DNA of 57,451 bases. It comes from Oscillospiraceae bacterium (lineage in GTDB: Bacteria > Bacillota > Clostridia > Oscillospirales > Acutalibacteraceae). Of the stretch, positions 17,532-27,120 are shown piece by piece (positions within the stretch are counted from its first letter, which is position 1; every line of letters starts with the position of its first letter). The stretch is taken from the NCBI GenBank assembly GCA_022508845.1, contig JAFLUL010000003.1, positions 1 through 57,451 of the forward strand, written 5' to 3'. The position numbers and the translations under genes are program-made. The notes below the pieces were generated by a model. It did no database searches and was not told the DNA's origin. It saw nothing but the letters and a program-made list of their open reading frames with translations.

Positions 17532-18458
17532 TTATTGCTCTTTTAGGTGAGATAAAAAATTAACAAAATATTCGGGGAGAGGCGAATCAAATTCCATATA
17601 CTCGCCCGTTCTCGGGTGAATAAATCCGAGGGTTTTCGCGTGAAGGCATTGTCCTGCAAGCCCGAAGGTGTTCTTTTCGCTGCCGTAAACCGGGTCGCCT
17701 GCTATCGGGTGACCGAGAGCGGCGCAATGAACTCTTATCTGGTGGGTCCTGCCGGTTTCAAGCCTGAATTTGCAAAGATCAAAACCCTCATATCTGGTTA
17801 TAACTTCATAATGGGTTACGGCGTTTCTGGCGTTTATACCGCCTATCGCCTGCTTTTTTCGATCGGTGCGGCTTCTGCCTATGGAAAAGTCCACGCTGCC
17901 TTTTTCACTTTTCATATGTCCCAAAACAACTCCCCTGTATTCCCGCTTAAAGGAATGCGCCTGGATCTGCTCCGAGAGAGAAATATGGGCAAAATCGTTT
18001 TTGGCAACTATAAGAAGACCGGAGGTATCCTTATCTATTCTGTGCACTATTCCGGGTCTTATAACTCCGTTTATACCCGAAAGACTGCCTTTGCAATGAA
18101 ACAGCAGTGCGTTTACAAGAGTATTGTCCGGATTGCCGGGTGCGGGATGAACCACCATCCCCTTTGGCTTATTAACAACAAGCAGGTCATTATCCTCATA
18201 AACAATGCTGAGGGGAATATCCTGCGGCAGGGCTTTCAGCTCTTCAGGGTCGGGAAGATAAACGCTTATCTCATCGTTTTCCTTTACCTTAACGCTTTTG
18301 ACTGTGGCTTTTCCGTTTAATATAACGCTTTTTTCATCCATCAGCTTTTGAACGCTGCTTCTTGAAACGGAAAGAAGACTGTCGGCAATAAATTTATCCA
18401 GCCGCTCTCCCTCCCTGTTTTTGGGAACGATAAGGACTTCCTCAGTCATTTTTTTCAC
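17532..18458 (-). CDS. rluD: RluD-family 23S rRNA pseudouridine synthase
   Basis: A 308-aa enzyme that isomerises uridines in large-subunit rRNA. An N-terminal S4 RNA-binding domain (ERLDKFIADSLLSVSRSSV) is followed by the RluA-family catalytic domain with the Asp nucleophile in IVHRIDKDTSGLLIVAK; the RLETGRTHQIRVHCAALGHP motif is intact. It overlaps the end of lspA by 17 bases; the start is GTG 18458 or ATG 18449. lspA followed by rluD is a conserved Firmicute pair. RluD is the best family guess; the exact uridine targets cannot be read from sequence. Confidence 0.9.
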   Translation of the reverse strand: MKKMTEEVLIVPKNREGERLDKFIADSLLSVSRSSVQKLMDEKSVILNGKATVKSVKVKENDEISVYLPDPEELKALPQDIPLSIVYEDNDLLVVNKPKGMVVHPAPGNPDNTLVNALLFHCKGSLSGINGVIRPGIVHRIDKDTSGLLIVAKNDFAHISLSEQIQAHSFKREYRGVVLGHMKSEKGSVDFSIGRSRTDRKKQAIGGINARNAVTHYEVITRYEGFDLCKFRLETGRTHQIRVHCAALGHPIAGDPVYGSEKNTFGLAGQCLHAKTLGFIHPRTGEYMEFDSPLPEYFVNFLSHLKEQ

Positions 18459-18957
18459 CGTCCGCCGTCTTTTTCGAAGAATCCCTTATTATATCATATA
18501 TGAGATACACTATAACCGCTATGCAGGAGCAGGTTATCAGGCAGTCGGCAAAATTGAATATGGGAAAGTCTATAAACAGGGTTTTAATATAATCTATAAC
18601 AAAGCCCCTTGTTAGCCTGTCAAGCTGATTTCCGGCTCCGCCCGCTATAATCAGGGGGATACAGATATCATAAATAAGCGGTTTATTTTTAACGGCAAAT
18701 AAAATCGCAAGTCCGGCAAGAATAAGAACGCCTGTTATAACGCTCAGAACTGTTGTTGACGATGAAAACAGGCTGAACGCCGCGCCGGTGTTCTCAGCAT
18801 AAGAAAGACCGAGAAATCCCGGGATAACTTCAATCGTCCCCCTGTCGGGGAGACTAACGTAAACCGCGTTTTTTATCAGACGGTCAACAACCGTTAGAAC
18901 GATAATTCCCGCAAGCTGAATTAAAGAGCGGGATATCCGTCTACCTTTTTCAGTCAC
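18442..18957 (-). CDS. lspA: Lipoprotein signal peptidase II
   Basis: A 171-aa membrane aspartyl protease that cleaves signal peptides of diacylated prolipoproteins. Four transmembrane helices can be seen, and both catalytic aspartates are in place: GGAGNQLDRLTRGFVIDY and FPIFNFADCLI. The NTGAAFSLF loop motif is also present. It lies between the DivIVA-like gene (24-base gap) and rluD (17-base overlap). Confidence 0.95.
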   Translation of the reverse strand: MTEKGRRISRSLIQLAGIIVLTVVDRLIKNAVYVSLPDRGTIEVIPGFLGLSYAENTGAAFSLFSSSTTVLSVITGVLILAGLAILFAVKNKPLIYDICIPLIIAGGAGNQLDRLTRGFVIDYIKTLFIDFPIFNFADCLITCSCIAVIVYLIYDIIRDSSKKTADGEKND

Positions 18958-18981
18958 AATAATACTTTTCTCCGTTCGGGA

Positions 18982-21615
18982 TTATTTTTTCTTTCTTCCT
19001 TTGCCCCTGCGGGAACCCCTTTCGGACCTGGATGGAGCTTCGGGAATTTCTTCAAATACGCTTAAATCTATATCGAATCCGTTTTCTCCCGAGAAGGTTT
19101 CCTCGGTGATTGAAACTTTTTCTTCGGGAGCTTCGTCAAAATCGAGTTCCTGCTTTTCGGAGCCGTTTTCGCCCGGAGCTTCAAATCCGCCTTCTTCATC
19201 AGATAAAGCTTCAAACTCCGGTATGCTTTGGCTTTCATCATTATCGAAAGCAATATCGCCGAAAGCTTCAAAGTCGTTGGCGTCATCGAGATCGTCAAGA
19301 GTTATCTCCGGCTCATCAGTTAAGCCTGTTTCCTCTTCAGCCTCTTTTATGTTTTCTGATTCGGTCTCAGCATCACGCAAATCTTCTTTGGTGGCAGAAT
19401 CAGGAATTTCATCAAAATCGGTAATTTCAAAATCGGAAAAGTCCTCAAAGTCATCGGTAAGCTCAAGCTCGGATTCATCCGCCGGCTCGGTTTTGTTTGT
19501 AAGCTCAGCTTCATCTTTCTTTTCGGGAGCTTTTTTTCCTGCAAGCTCGGCAATGCGCTCAGCGGCGGCCTTGGCGGTTCTCTCCGTATCGGTTTTTGCA
19601 GCGCTTACGGCAGCCTCAACATTTTCAGCCGTTATGCCTGTTTCTTCCCTCATTATAGGAGCGTTTTCAAGCGGAAGCTCCGAAACAACGGCGTCAAACT
19701 CCGCTTCGGTTTCGTCCGAATTATGTAGGAGAGGAAGGCTCAATTCTTCGTCAAGCCCAAGCTCATCTTCAATATCCTGAGCCGCGTTTGCGGCAATCAT
19801 CCTTTTAGTTTCGGCAAATCCGCCTTCAACGGGCTCAGAGGTAACTTTTTCGCTCTTGCCGATCTGAGCTTCGGTTATCTCCTGCGGGTCATCGCCGAAA
19901 ACCGGCTTTTCAAGTTCAAGGCCGTAGTTAAATCCGTTTGCCTTAAGCATTTCGTCCGGGTCAATACCTTCGTCAAGAGGTTCAACCGTTTCCGGCATTT
20001 TCAGCGTAAAGAACATATCCGATTCTTTTGATATTTCGGTTTTAACAAGGGAGAGCTTCTTTTCACACTCGCTGTTTACAGCAACCATAAGGGCTGCTGC
20101 CTTGCTCTGAGACTGACGGAAATACTCATTCGAAGCGGCTTCGGCTTTGTCGATCCTGTTTTCCGCCTCAGCCTTTGCGAGCTTGAGCATAGAATCGCAT
20201 TTGAGCTTTGCTTCAACAAGCTGTTTTTCAACCGTATCGTCAACCTTGGCAAGAACACCGTTTGCGTTTTCCTCGCTTTGAATCCTGAAAGCTTCCGACT
20301 CGCTCTCGGCGGTTGCGATTATTTCATCAGCCCTTGCCTTTGCGCCGTCAATAAGCGCGTTTGCCTGCTCTTTTGCGGAGGCTTTAATTTCTTCTGCTGA
20401 TTTCATCGCCTCAGCATATATAGCTTCAAGCTGCTCATTTTTTGCGGTGAGAAGCTCTAATGCCTTTTCCTTTGCCCCGCTTAAGGCATTTTCGCAGCGC
20501 AGCCTTACTTCCTCAAGTTTATCAAAGGAATCCTTGTTTGCCGCTTCAATAACGCTGTCCGCCTCGCTCTGAGAGGTTGCTATAAGGCTTACTGAATTTT
20601 CCTTTGCCTCGTCCATTATTTTTTCGGAGGCCTTTTTTGCCGTTTCCAGCATCTCGGTTGCGCGGGTTTCGGCATCCGAAAGGATGGCATTTATCTCACT
20701 CTCGGTTTCGGTTCTGAGGGTTTCCGACGAAACGCGGATTTTCTCAGCCTCTGTTTTTGCGTTTAAAAGAGCGGTTTCGATTTCGGACATAAGAAGCTTA
20801 AGCTGCTTGTCCGTTTCGGTTTCGTTTTCTATTTTGAGTTCGTTATTTATGTTATCGGAAATATCTCCCGATGAAGAGAAATCGTCAATTATTTTTTGGG
20901 CGCGGATACGGGAATTAGTCCATATTGATAAAACAGCGGTTTCCGCCTCATTTTTTATTTTCTCCGCACTGGTTTCGGCGTTAACCGTTATGCTTTCCGC
21001 CTCGGCTTCGGCGTTAACTATCATAGCCTCGCTCGCCACCTTCGCATCGTCAAGCAGGGCGTTTGCCTTAGACTGAGCGTTTTCAAGAATGGCGGCAGCC
21101 TTGCTGCTGCAATCTCCTATGAGATCGTTTACCGCCTTTTCGGTTTCCGAGGTAACGTTTCCGGCAGTTTCGCGCGCCGCACTTACATACCCTTCGGAGA
21201 GAACCTTTGCGGATGAAATTATGCTTGCATACTCCGCTTCGGCAGCGGCGTTGATTTTTTCCGCCTTGAGAACTGCGGTGTCAATTATTCCGTCCGCCTC
21301 CGCCTTTATATCCGCAACCTGCTCCTCCGCCGAGCTGATTATTCCGTCAGCCTGATCGTTTGCGGCGGCAATAATGAGATCCGCGCTTTTCTGAGCGTTA
21401 TAAAGGACGTCTCTGAGAACGCTTTCGTCTTTTCTGTATTCCTCGAGCTTCGCTGCAAGAATACCGAGCTTTTTAACCATTGCGGCGTTTTCGGCAAAGA
21501 TGGCAGAATAATCCTCAGCTATCTGATTTAGCGCGGAATCAACCTCTAAAGCGCTGTAAGAGTCATCAGCCTGACGCTCAAAGCTTATATCTTTCAACTG
21601 CGCGGGTGTCAGCAT
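18982..21615 (-). CDS. Very long DivIVA-domain coiled-coil protein
   Basis: An 877-aa protein. Residues 1-60 look like a DivIVA/GpsB N-terminal domain (MLTPAQLKDISFERQ...YSALEVDSALNQIAEDYSAIF), which in other bacteria binds curved membrane at division sites and poles. Residues about 80-540 are a long alanine/glutamate-rich coiled coil built from imperfect repeats of the type A-x-x-I-I-x-x-A-E-x-E-A. Residues about 545-860 are very acidic and probably disordered, and the end is basic (RSERGSRRGKGRKKK). Ordinary DivIVA proteins are 150-350 aa. It lies directly downstream of sepF and upstream of lspA, the usual divIVA position, so a division or cell-shape scaffold role is likely. Confidence 0.8.
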   Translation of the reverse strand: MLTPAQLKDISFERQADDSYSALEVDSALNQIAEDYSAIFAENAAMVKKLGILAAKLEEYRKDESVLRDVLYNAQKSADLIIAAANDQADGIISSAEEQVADIKAEADGIIDTAVLKAEKINAAAEAEYASIISSAKVLSEGYVSAARETAGNVTSETEKAVNDLIGDCSSKAAAILENAQSKANALLDDAKVASEAMIVNAEAEAESITVNAETSAEKIKNEAETAVLSIWTNSRIRAQKIIDDFSSSGDISDNINNELKIENETETDKQLKLLMSEIETALLNAKTEAEKIRVSSETLRTETESEINAILSDAETRATEMLETAKKASEKIMDEAKENSVSLIATSQSEADSVIEAANKDSFDKLEEVRLRCENALSGAKEKALELLTAKNEQLEAIYAEAMKSAEEIKASAKEQANALIDGAKARADEIIATAESESEAFRIQSEENANGVLAKVDDTVEKQLVEAKLKCDSMLKLAKAEAENRIDKAEAASNEYFRQSQSKAAALMVAVNSECEKKLSLVKTEISKESDMFFTLKMPETVEPLDEGIDPDEMLKANGFNYGLELEKPVFGDDPQEITEAQIGKSEKVTSEPVEGGFAETKRMIAANAAQDIEDELGLDEELSLPLLHNSDETEAEFDAVVSELPLENAPIMREETGITAENVEAAVSAAKTDTERTAKAAAERIAELAGKKAPEKKDEAELTNKTEPADESELELTDDFEDFSDFEITDFDEIPDSATKEDLRDAETESENIKEAEEETGLTDEPEITLDDLDDANDFEAFGDIAFDNDESQSIPEFEALSDEEGGFEAPGENGSEKQELDFDEAPEEKVSITEETFSGENGFDIDLSVFEEIPEAPSRSERGSRRGKGRKKK

Positions 21616-21682
21616 AATTTCCCGTTCCTTTCAAAATTTAGGTTTTATTTTTTAGGCGGCAGAGCTGCCTCAGAGAGATTTA

Positions 21683-22168
21683 TCACACAAAAAACATTCC
21701 GTTGTTTTCAAGCTCGTCGAGAAGATCTCCCATAACGTCAACATTATATGGAGTTATGATATAAGTGTTGTTTGCAATTTTCTTGAGCTGGCCGCCGTTT
21801 GAATAGGCAACGCCGCTGAGGAAGCTCAAAAGCTTACCCGCCTCATCCTTTGCCGTTGCTTCAAGATTGAGAACAACGGTCCTCTTTTCAAGAAGCTCGT
21901 CAGCAATAGAGGTCGCTTCGCTGAAATGCTCGGGCTTTTTCAGAACCACCTGAAGCTTAGCGGTTGTGTGGATGTCAACAACCTTTGTGGGAGTGCGGGA
22001 AACGCCGGAGGATGCTCTTCTTTCAATTCTGTCGGCAGAGCTCTGACGGCGGGCGGGAATGCGCTCAGGTTCGTAGGAATCCTCTTCCTCTTCTTCATTT
22101 TCTTCGTCTATATCAAAATAATCGCTGTCAAGTCCGAATGCTTTTTTCATTTTGTCCGAAAACTTCAT
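21683..22168 (-). CDS. sepF: Cell division protein SepF
   Basis: A 161-aa protein with a short amphipathic N-terminus (MKFSDKMKKAFGL), an acidic/serine-rich linker and the SepF core at about 70-161 (HFSEATSIADELLEKR, VVLNLEA, RLLSFLSG-like KLLSFLSGVAYSNGG, and TYIITPYNVDV). SepF anchors FtsZ to the membrane and orders division septum assembly. It is 67 bases upstream of the DivIVA-like gene and 60 bases after yggS, the conserved order yggS-sepF-divIVA. Confidence 0.94.
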   Translation of the reverse strand: MKFSDKMKKAFGLDSDYFDIDEENEEEEEDSYEPERIPARRQSSADRIERRASSGVSRTPTKVVDIHTTAKLQVVLKKPEHFSEATSIADELLEKRTVVLNLEATAKDEAGKLLSFLSGVAYSNGGQLKKIANNTYIITPYNVDVMGDLLDELENNGMFFV

Positions 22169-22228
22169 TGCAGGATTTCCTTTCTATATTTCTTCATTTA
22201 ATTATTATATATAAATGCGGTATAAAAG

Positions 22229-22951
22229 TCAATATCTTCTCATACCAAAAAGCGCGCTTCCAACTCTTATCAGGGTTGAGCCCTCTTCTATTGCCTCGGC
22301 ATAATCGCCGGACATGCCGAGAGAGAGTGTGTCAAACTGAGAAAATGCGGGAGAAGAGCTCTTCATATCCTCAAATAAGCGGCGCATTTTTGAAAAATAA
22401 GCCCGGAGCTCGGCTTTTTCTTCGCATATCGGAGGAACCGCCATTAGTCCTCTTATGCAGATGTTTTTCATCTCGGCAATTTTGAAGGCAGATTCATTAA
22501 CGGCGGAAAAATCGAAACCGGTTTTTGAAGCCTCCGCTCCGATATTTACTTCCAAAAGAATATCCATAGTTTTGGAATTATTAACTGCCTGACGGGATAT
22601 TTCAGCGGCGAGAGAAACGCTGTCAACCGATTCTATCATGGAGACCTCGTTTATTATCTTTCGCGCTTTATTTGACTGCAAATGGCCGATAATATGCTTT
22701 TCTGCCTCCCCTTCAAGAAACTCGGTTTTTGAAAGAAGCTCCTGAACCTTGTTTTCGCCTATAAGGTCTATGCCTAAGGAGAGAGCGTGGTTTATAAAAA
22801 TCGGTTCAACGGTCTTTGTTACCGCCATAAATCTTATGTCCGATTCGTTTCGTCCGCTTCTCTCAGCGGCGGCGGCAATATTTTCTTTTATTTCCTTATA
22901 GTTTTCTTCTATTGAGAGAAAACGCTTTTCAAGCGATAATTTTTCCGTCAT
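22229..22951 (-). CDS. YggS/PLPBP-family pyridoxal phosphate homeostasis protein
   Basis: A 240-aa single-domain TIM-barrel PLP-binding protein of the YggS/YlmE/PROSC family, with the PLP lysine in RFMAVTKTVEP, and the family segments GENKVQELLSK, HIIGHLQSNKARKI and LSLGMSGDYAEAIEEGSTLIRVG. It keeps free PLP and amino-acid pools balanced and has no known enzymatic turnover. It overlaps the HlyD-like gene by 23 bases and precedes sepF, as in most Firmicutes. Confidence 0.93.
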   Translation of the reverse strand: MTEKLSLEKRFLSIEENYKEIKENIAAAAERSGRNESDIRFMAVTKTVEPIFINHALSLGIDLIGENKVQELLSKTEFLEGEAEKHIIGHLQSNKARKIINEVSMIESVDSVSLAAEISRQAVNNSKTMDILLEVNIGAEASKTGFDFSAVNESAFKIAEMKNICIRGLMAVPPICEEKAELRAYFSKMRRLFEDMKSSSPAFSQFDTLSLGMSGDYAEAIEEGSTLIRVGSALFGMRRY

Positions 22952-24233
22952 ACAGGTCTGTTCCCTCCGTTATTATCTCATCGTAAAGGCGCAAATATCC
23001 GTTTTCGCTTTTTGCGGCGGCAAGAACGATGTTATCATCCGAATAAGCTATTTCTATCTTGCGGAAGCGCACTAAATTTCCGAGCTGAATATAAACTCCG
23101 GTTTCTCCGTCAACGGTGCGAAGAGCCTTTTTATCAACCGCGTAGCCTGAATATTCCTCTAGGCATATCTTAATGTCCTCGCTTCTGAGGGCGGCTATTT
23201 CGGAATTCATAAGATTGCTTTTGAAAACAAGCGCAACCTTATCGCCGGCTCCCTCGTTTTTCGCCGCGAGAGTCATACTTACCGTATCACCTGAAAAGCC
23301 TGCTATGGAGATATTTATTTTTTGATTAACGCTGACTTCGTCCGCGTCCGCTTTGTCAACAGCGCAAACAATATACCAAACGAACTGGGTTATAAGCTTG
23401 CCAACGTTATTTGAAACGCTCTTCGGATATGAAGAAAGAAGAGATGAAACCTCCTCGGGAGTTATTGCTAAAACGCCTCCGTAGTCGGTTATATCCTCAT
23501 AGCCGTCAGCCTTGTTAACATAGTAGCCCGCCGCGTTTGCGCTTATTGCCGCGCCGGACGAAATTGACGAGGAGAGCTGATCTCTGCGGGCATAAAGGGA
23601 CGACAGAGTGTTATCAACGGAAACTGCCTTACCCAGAGCTATCTGCTTTTTGGTGACGTTCAGGCTCAGTTCCATAACACATCCGTTTAAGTCGGAAAGT
23701 CTGTTTTCGCTTATGCAGCCCAGCACTTCAAAAAGAGAATTTGCTATGTTCTGATTGTAGCTGTCTTTATTAGGGAGCATAGTATTCGAGCCTAAAAGCC
23801 CTATATCCTCATAATAAGCGATTTCGGAGTTCAGAGAATCAATTTCCATAAGCGCCTCGGCGGCAGCGGAGGACTTAAAAATTTCCGCAACTGTATCGCC
23901 GGAGCTCACCTTACTGCCGTTTGAAACTCTCGGAACAACGGTGCCAGAAAGCCCCGCGGACGAGAGAACGCTTTCCTCTCTTATAACTATTCCCTGAGCG
24001 GAGATGCTCTTTGTTATGGTGCGGTTCAGGGCGGTTTGAGTTTTTAAGGCAGAACGCGAGCCTGTGTAGGCGGTGATATGATATATTGCAAATGCCGCCG
24101 CCATAGCCAGAACGGCAAAAATCAGAATTCCCTTTATAACAGGGGATCTGAGTTCAAAATCGATATTGGTAACTTTTCTTCTGAAGCTGCCCATCTGCCT
24201 TACTTCAGCTTTATTTCTTTCTTTTGAAGCCAT
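22929..24233 (-). CDS. HlyD-like membrane-anchored adaptor protein
   Basis: A 434-aa protein with one N-terminal membrane anchor (about 34-53, IKGILIFAVLAMAAAFAIYH) after a basic cytoplasmic segment. The outside part begins with a biotinyl/lipoyl-like hairpin (SAGLSGTVVPRVSNGSKVSSGDTVAEI), then a helical region and a beta-barrel-like C-terminus, the layout of HlyD/RND-type adaptors. No transporter is beside it. Genes like this recur upstream of yggS-sepF-divIVA in Clostridia and may act in envelope or division processes rather than export (inference). It lies three bases downstream of miaA and overlaps yggS. Confidence 0.75.
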   Translation of the reverse strand: MASKERNKAEVRQMGSFRRKVTNIDFELRSPVIKGILIFAVLAMAAAFAIYHITAYTGSRSALKTQTALNRTITKSISAQGIVIREESVLSSAGLSGTVVPRVSNGSKVSSGDTVAEIFKSSAAAEALMEIDSLNSEIAYYEDIGLLGSNTMLPNKDSYNQNIANSLFEVLGCISENRLSDLNGCVMELSLNVTKKQIALGKAVSVDNTLSSLYARRDQLSSSISSGAAISANAAGYYVNKADGYEDITDYGGVLAITPEEVSSLLSSYPKSVSNNVGKLITQFVWYIVCAVDKADADEVSVNQKINISIAGFSGDTVSMTLAAKNEGAGDKVALVFKSNLMNSEIAALRSEDIKICLEEYSGYAVDKKALRTVDGETGVYIQLGNLVRFRKIEIAYSDDNIVLAAAKSENGYLRLYDEIITEGTDLYDGKIIA

Positions 24234-24236
24234 TTT

Positions 24237-25190
24237 TTACCTCCCCTTAAAAATTCCCGAAGCGTCCGTTATTTCGCACGCGGCAGAAAAAACCTCGTCA
24301 TCGGACATATTATCTCTGTTTATCCTGTTTATATCAGGATTTTTATTAAACCACGTGAGCTGCCTTTTCGCATAGCGGCGGGTTGCCCTCTTAAGATTTT
24401 CCTTTGCCTCGTCAAGAGGAATTTCGCCGTCAAAATATGGCTTTAGCTCCTTATAGCCTATCGCCTGAACCGCTGTTTCGGAAGCTTTTAACGAAAAAAA
24501 CCTCTCCGCCTCGTCTAAAAGTCCGTTTTGAAGCATTATTTCAACGCGTCTGTTTATTCTGTCGTATAAAACTTCCCTGTTTTCAAAAAACAGACCTATA
24601 TAAACGCTCTCATACCTGCTTTCGTTTTTCTTTGCAAGAAGGCGGACTACCGACGGTTTTTCCCCCGAATTATAATATATTTCCAAGGATCTCAAAACTC
24701 TTTTTTCGTTATTTATATGCGTATTTAACGCCGTTTCGGGGTCAATTTTTTTCAGTTCTTCATAGAGGGACTCAATCCCCTCGGCATTTAACCGCCTGAT
24801 AAGCTCCTGCCGAATTTCAAAAGAAGCCTTTTCCTCGGGAAAATCAAGCCCCGATAAAAAAGAGTCAACATAAAGTCCGGTGCCCCCGGCAATTATAACC
24901 CGCTTTCCGCGGCCCGTTATATCCCTTGCAGCCAAAGCGGCTTCCTCGGAAAATCTCGCCGCGCTGTATTTTTCCGCAGACGATATATGGCCTATCAGGT
25001 GATGCCGAACCGAACGCATTTCTTCTGCGGAGGGCTTTGCTGTTGCGATATCCATGCCGGAATAAATCTGCATAGAGTCAGCTGAAATTACCTCGCCGTT
25101 ATATTTTTCCGCAAGCATTACCGCAAGCGAGGTTTTGCCCGAGGCGGTTGGCCCCACAACGGCGAGAACGGGAATCTTTTCCATGCTCAT
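24237..25190 (-). CDS. miaA: tRNA dimethylallyltransferase
   Basis: A 317-aa enzyme that transfers a dimethylallyl group to A37 of tRNAs reading UNN codons. Seen: P-loop VVGPTASGKTSLAV, SADSMQIYSGMDIATAKP, the GGTGLYVDSFLSG motif and AIGYKELKPYFDG. Its product is the substrate of MiaB, which is encoded at 30510-31934, so both steps of ms2i6A synthesis are in this window. It overlaps mutL by four bases (ATGA). Confidence 0.95.
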   Translation of the reverse strand: MSMEKIPVLAVVGPTASGKTSLAVMLAEKYNGEVISADSMQIYSGMDIATAKPSAEEMRSVRHHLIGHISSAEKYSAARFSEEAALAARDITGRGKRVIIAGGTGLYVDSFLSGLDFPEEKASFEIRQELIRRLNAEGIESLYEELKKIDPETALNTHINNEKRVLRSLEIYYNSGEKPSVVRLLAKKNESRYESVYIGLFFENREVLYDRINRRVEIMLQNGLLDEAERFFSLKASETAVQAIGYKELKPYFDGEIPLDEAKENLKRATRRYAKRQLTWFNKNPDINRINRDNMSDDEVFSAACEITDASGIFKGR

Positions 25191-27115
25191 TCCAACCTTC
25201 CGAACTGCTTTTCAAGCTCATATTTTGAAAGCTCATATAAAACCGGTCTGCCGTGGGGGCAGTATTTAACGCTTTCGTCCGAGAGCAATTTTTCGGCAAA
25301 ACTCTGCATTTCAGTTAAGGACATACTGTCGCCCGCCTTGACCGCCGCTCTGCAGGCGGTTGAATTTTTAAGCCAGTCCAGCTTTTCGGGAACGGGCTGC
25401 ATATCGCCCTTAACGAGCTTTCCCGCCATCTCCCTTATTATGGATGAAACGTCATCCTTTTCAAGCAGCACCGGGCAAGCGCGCACTATAACCGAGGATG
25501 AGCCGAAATCCTCTATCTCATAGCCGATTTTGGTAAAAACGCCGATATTATCTATAACGGCGGCATATTCCCTGCCCGAAAGCCCAACAACGGCGGGAGA
25601 GAGCAGCATCTGCGCTTCTCCGGAGGAAAAATCATCTCCGAGGCTGTTGAAGATCATACGCTCGTGGGCGGCGTGTTTGTCTATTAAAATGAGCTTGTTT
25701 CCGCGCTCGGCAATAATATAGGTCTTAAACGCCTCTCCGATAACTCTTACTTTCTCTTGTGTATCCTTTTTTTCCGGAGCATTTTTTGAAAGAAGCGAAA
25801 ATTCCTTTGCGAAATCACGTTCGGGCGGCTTAACTTCGCCCTTTCCGGCGGAATCGTGAAGTTCCAAAAAATCCACCGGGGCTTTATCATCATCCGAAAA
25901 CACTATATCTATTTTCGGTGCATTTGCGGTATATTTTTTCGGCGGTTCAATAAACGACCGCGTTAAAGGCATGTCCGAAACGCTTATCTGCTCTTTTTTT
26001 TGAGGCTCTGAAAAACCTCTGCGAAAAGCAGGTTCCGAACCGAATGCAAGCTGCTCGTGAACTGCATTTTCGCTCTCGTCAAGAATGCTCTTTTTGCCCT
26101 GAAGCGTTACCTCGGGGCGAAGAGTGTCCCCTTTTGCAATAGCGGCTTTCGCGGCATAAAACACCGTCTCAAAGACCTTGCTCTCATCCGAAAAGCGAAT
26201 TTCAGTTTTGGCGGGATGAACGTTTACGTCGGTAAGCTCTCCGGGCAGTTCAAGGCGCAGAAAACACATAGGGAATTTCCCCACCATAATGCTGTTTTTA
26301 TAGGCTCTGTCAAGCGCAGGAGCGGCGGCGGGAATACGGACGTAACGCCCGTTTACAAAGAAATACTGCATATTTCTGTTCGGGCGGTTTCCCAGGGGCT
26401 TTGAAACAAAGCCCGATACCTTTATTTTTTCGTATTCATATGAACAGGGAAAGAGCATATCAGTTACTTCCCTGCCGAAAACCGAATAAAGGGCGGCGAA
26501 GAGATCGCCGTTTCCGGGGGTTGTAAAAACGCGTTTTTCGTCTCTGATAAAGGTAAACTTTATATCCGGGCGGGATAAGGCTATTTTGGTTACGATGTCC
26601 GAAATATAGTTTCCCTCAGTAACATCCTTTTTAAGAAATTTCATTCTTGCGGGAATGTTATAAAAAATATCCCTTACAATAACAGTTGTTCCGTTCGGGC
26701 AGCCGGCAGGCTCGTTTGACTTTCCCTCGCCCCCCTCAACGGTGTAAGCCACGCCCTCTTCGGCATCTGCGGTCTTTGATAAAAGAAAAACCTTTGAAAC
26801 GGCGGCAATGCTAGGCAGCGCTTCACCTCTGAATCCGAGAGTAAAAATAGCATTCAGATCGTCGGCGTTTTTTATTTTGCTCGTGGCGTGAGTCAGAAAA
26901 GCAACCGGAACGTCGGAAATGTCTATTCCGCTTCCGTTGTCGGTCACACGCATATATTTTATACCGCCGTTTTTAATTTCAACGGTTATCTCGGTTGCGA
27001 GCGCGTCTATTGAATTTTCGGTCAGCTCTTTTATAACGGAGGCGGGGCGTTCAACAACCTCTCCCGCCGCTATGAGCTCAGCCACCCCCTTGGGCAGCAC
27101 ATTTATTTTTGACAT
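25187..27115 (-). CDS. mutL: DNA mismatch repair protein MutL
   Basis: A 642-aa GHKL ATPase. Motifs: IAAGEVVERPASVIKELTENSIDA (ATP/Mg Glu and Asn), VTDNGSGI, the ATP lid TLGFRGEALPSI, and the transducer lysine in NVHPAKTEIRF. The C-terminal dimerisation/endonuclease domain keeps the metal-site motifs LIDKHAAHERMIF (canonical Q replaced by K) and CPHGRPVLYEL, so it should be a nicking MutL as in other bacteria without MutH. It is five bases downstream of mutS and overlaps miaA. Confidence 0.96.
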   Translation of the reverse strand: MSKINVLPKGVAELIAAGEVVERPASVIKELTENSIDALATEITVEIKNGGIKYMRVTDNGSGIDISDVPVAFLTHATSKIKNADDLNAIFTLGFRGEALPSIAAVSKVFLLSKTADAEEGVAYTVEGGEGKSNEPAGCPNGTTVIVRDIFYNIPARMKFLKKDVTEGNYISDIVTKIALSRPDIKFTFIRDEKRVFTTPGNGDLFAALYSVFGREVTDMLFPCSYEYEKIKVSGFVSKPLGNRPNRNMQYFFVNGRYVRIPAAAPALDRAYKNSIMVGKFPMCFLRLELPGELTDVNVHPAKTEIRFSDESKVFETVFYAAKAAIAKGDTLRPEVTLQGKKSILDESENAVHEQLAFGSEPAFRRGFSEPQKKEQISVSDMPLTRSFIEPPKKYTANAPKIDIVFSDDDKAPVDFLELHDSAGKGEVKPPERDFAKEFSLLSKNAPEKKDTQEKVRVIGEAFKTYIIAERGNKLILIDKHAAHERMIFNSLGDDFSSGEAQMLLSPAVVGLSGREYAAVIDNIGVFTKIGYEIEDFGSSSVIVRACPVLLEKDDVSSIIREMAGKLVKGDMQPVPEKLDWLKNSTACRAAVKAGDSMSLTEMQSFAEKLLSDESVKYCPHGRPVLYELSKYELEKQFGRLE

Positions 27116-27120
27116 AATTA

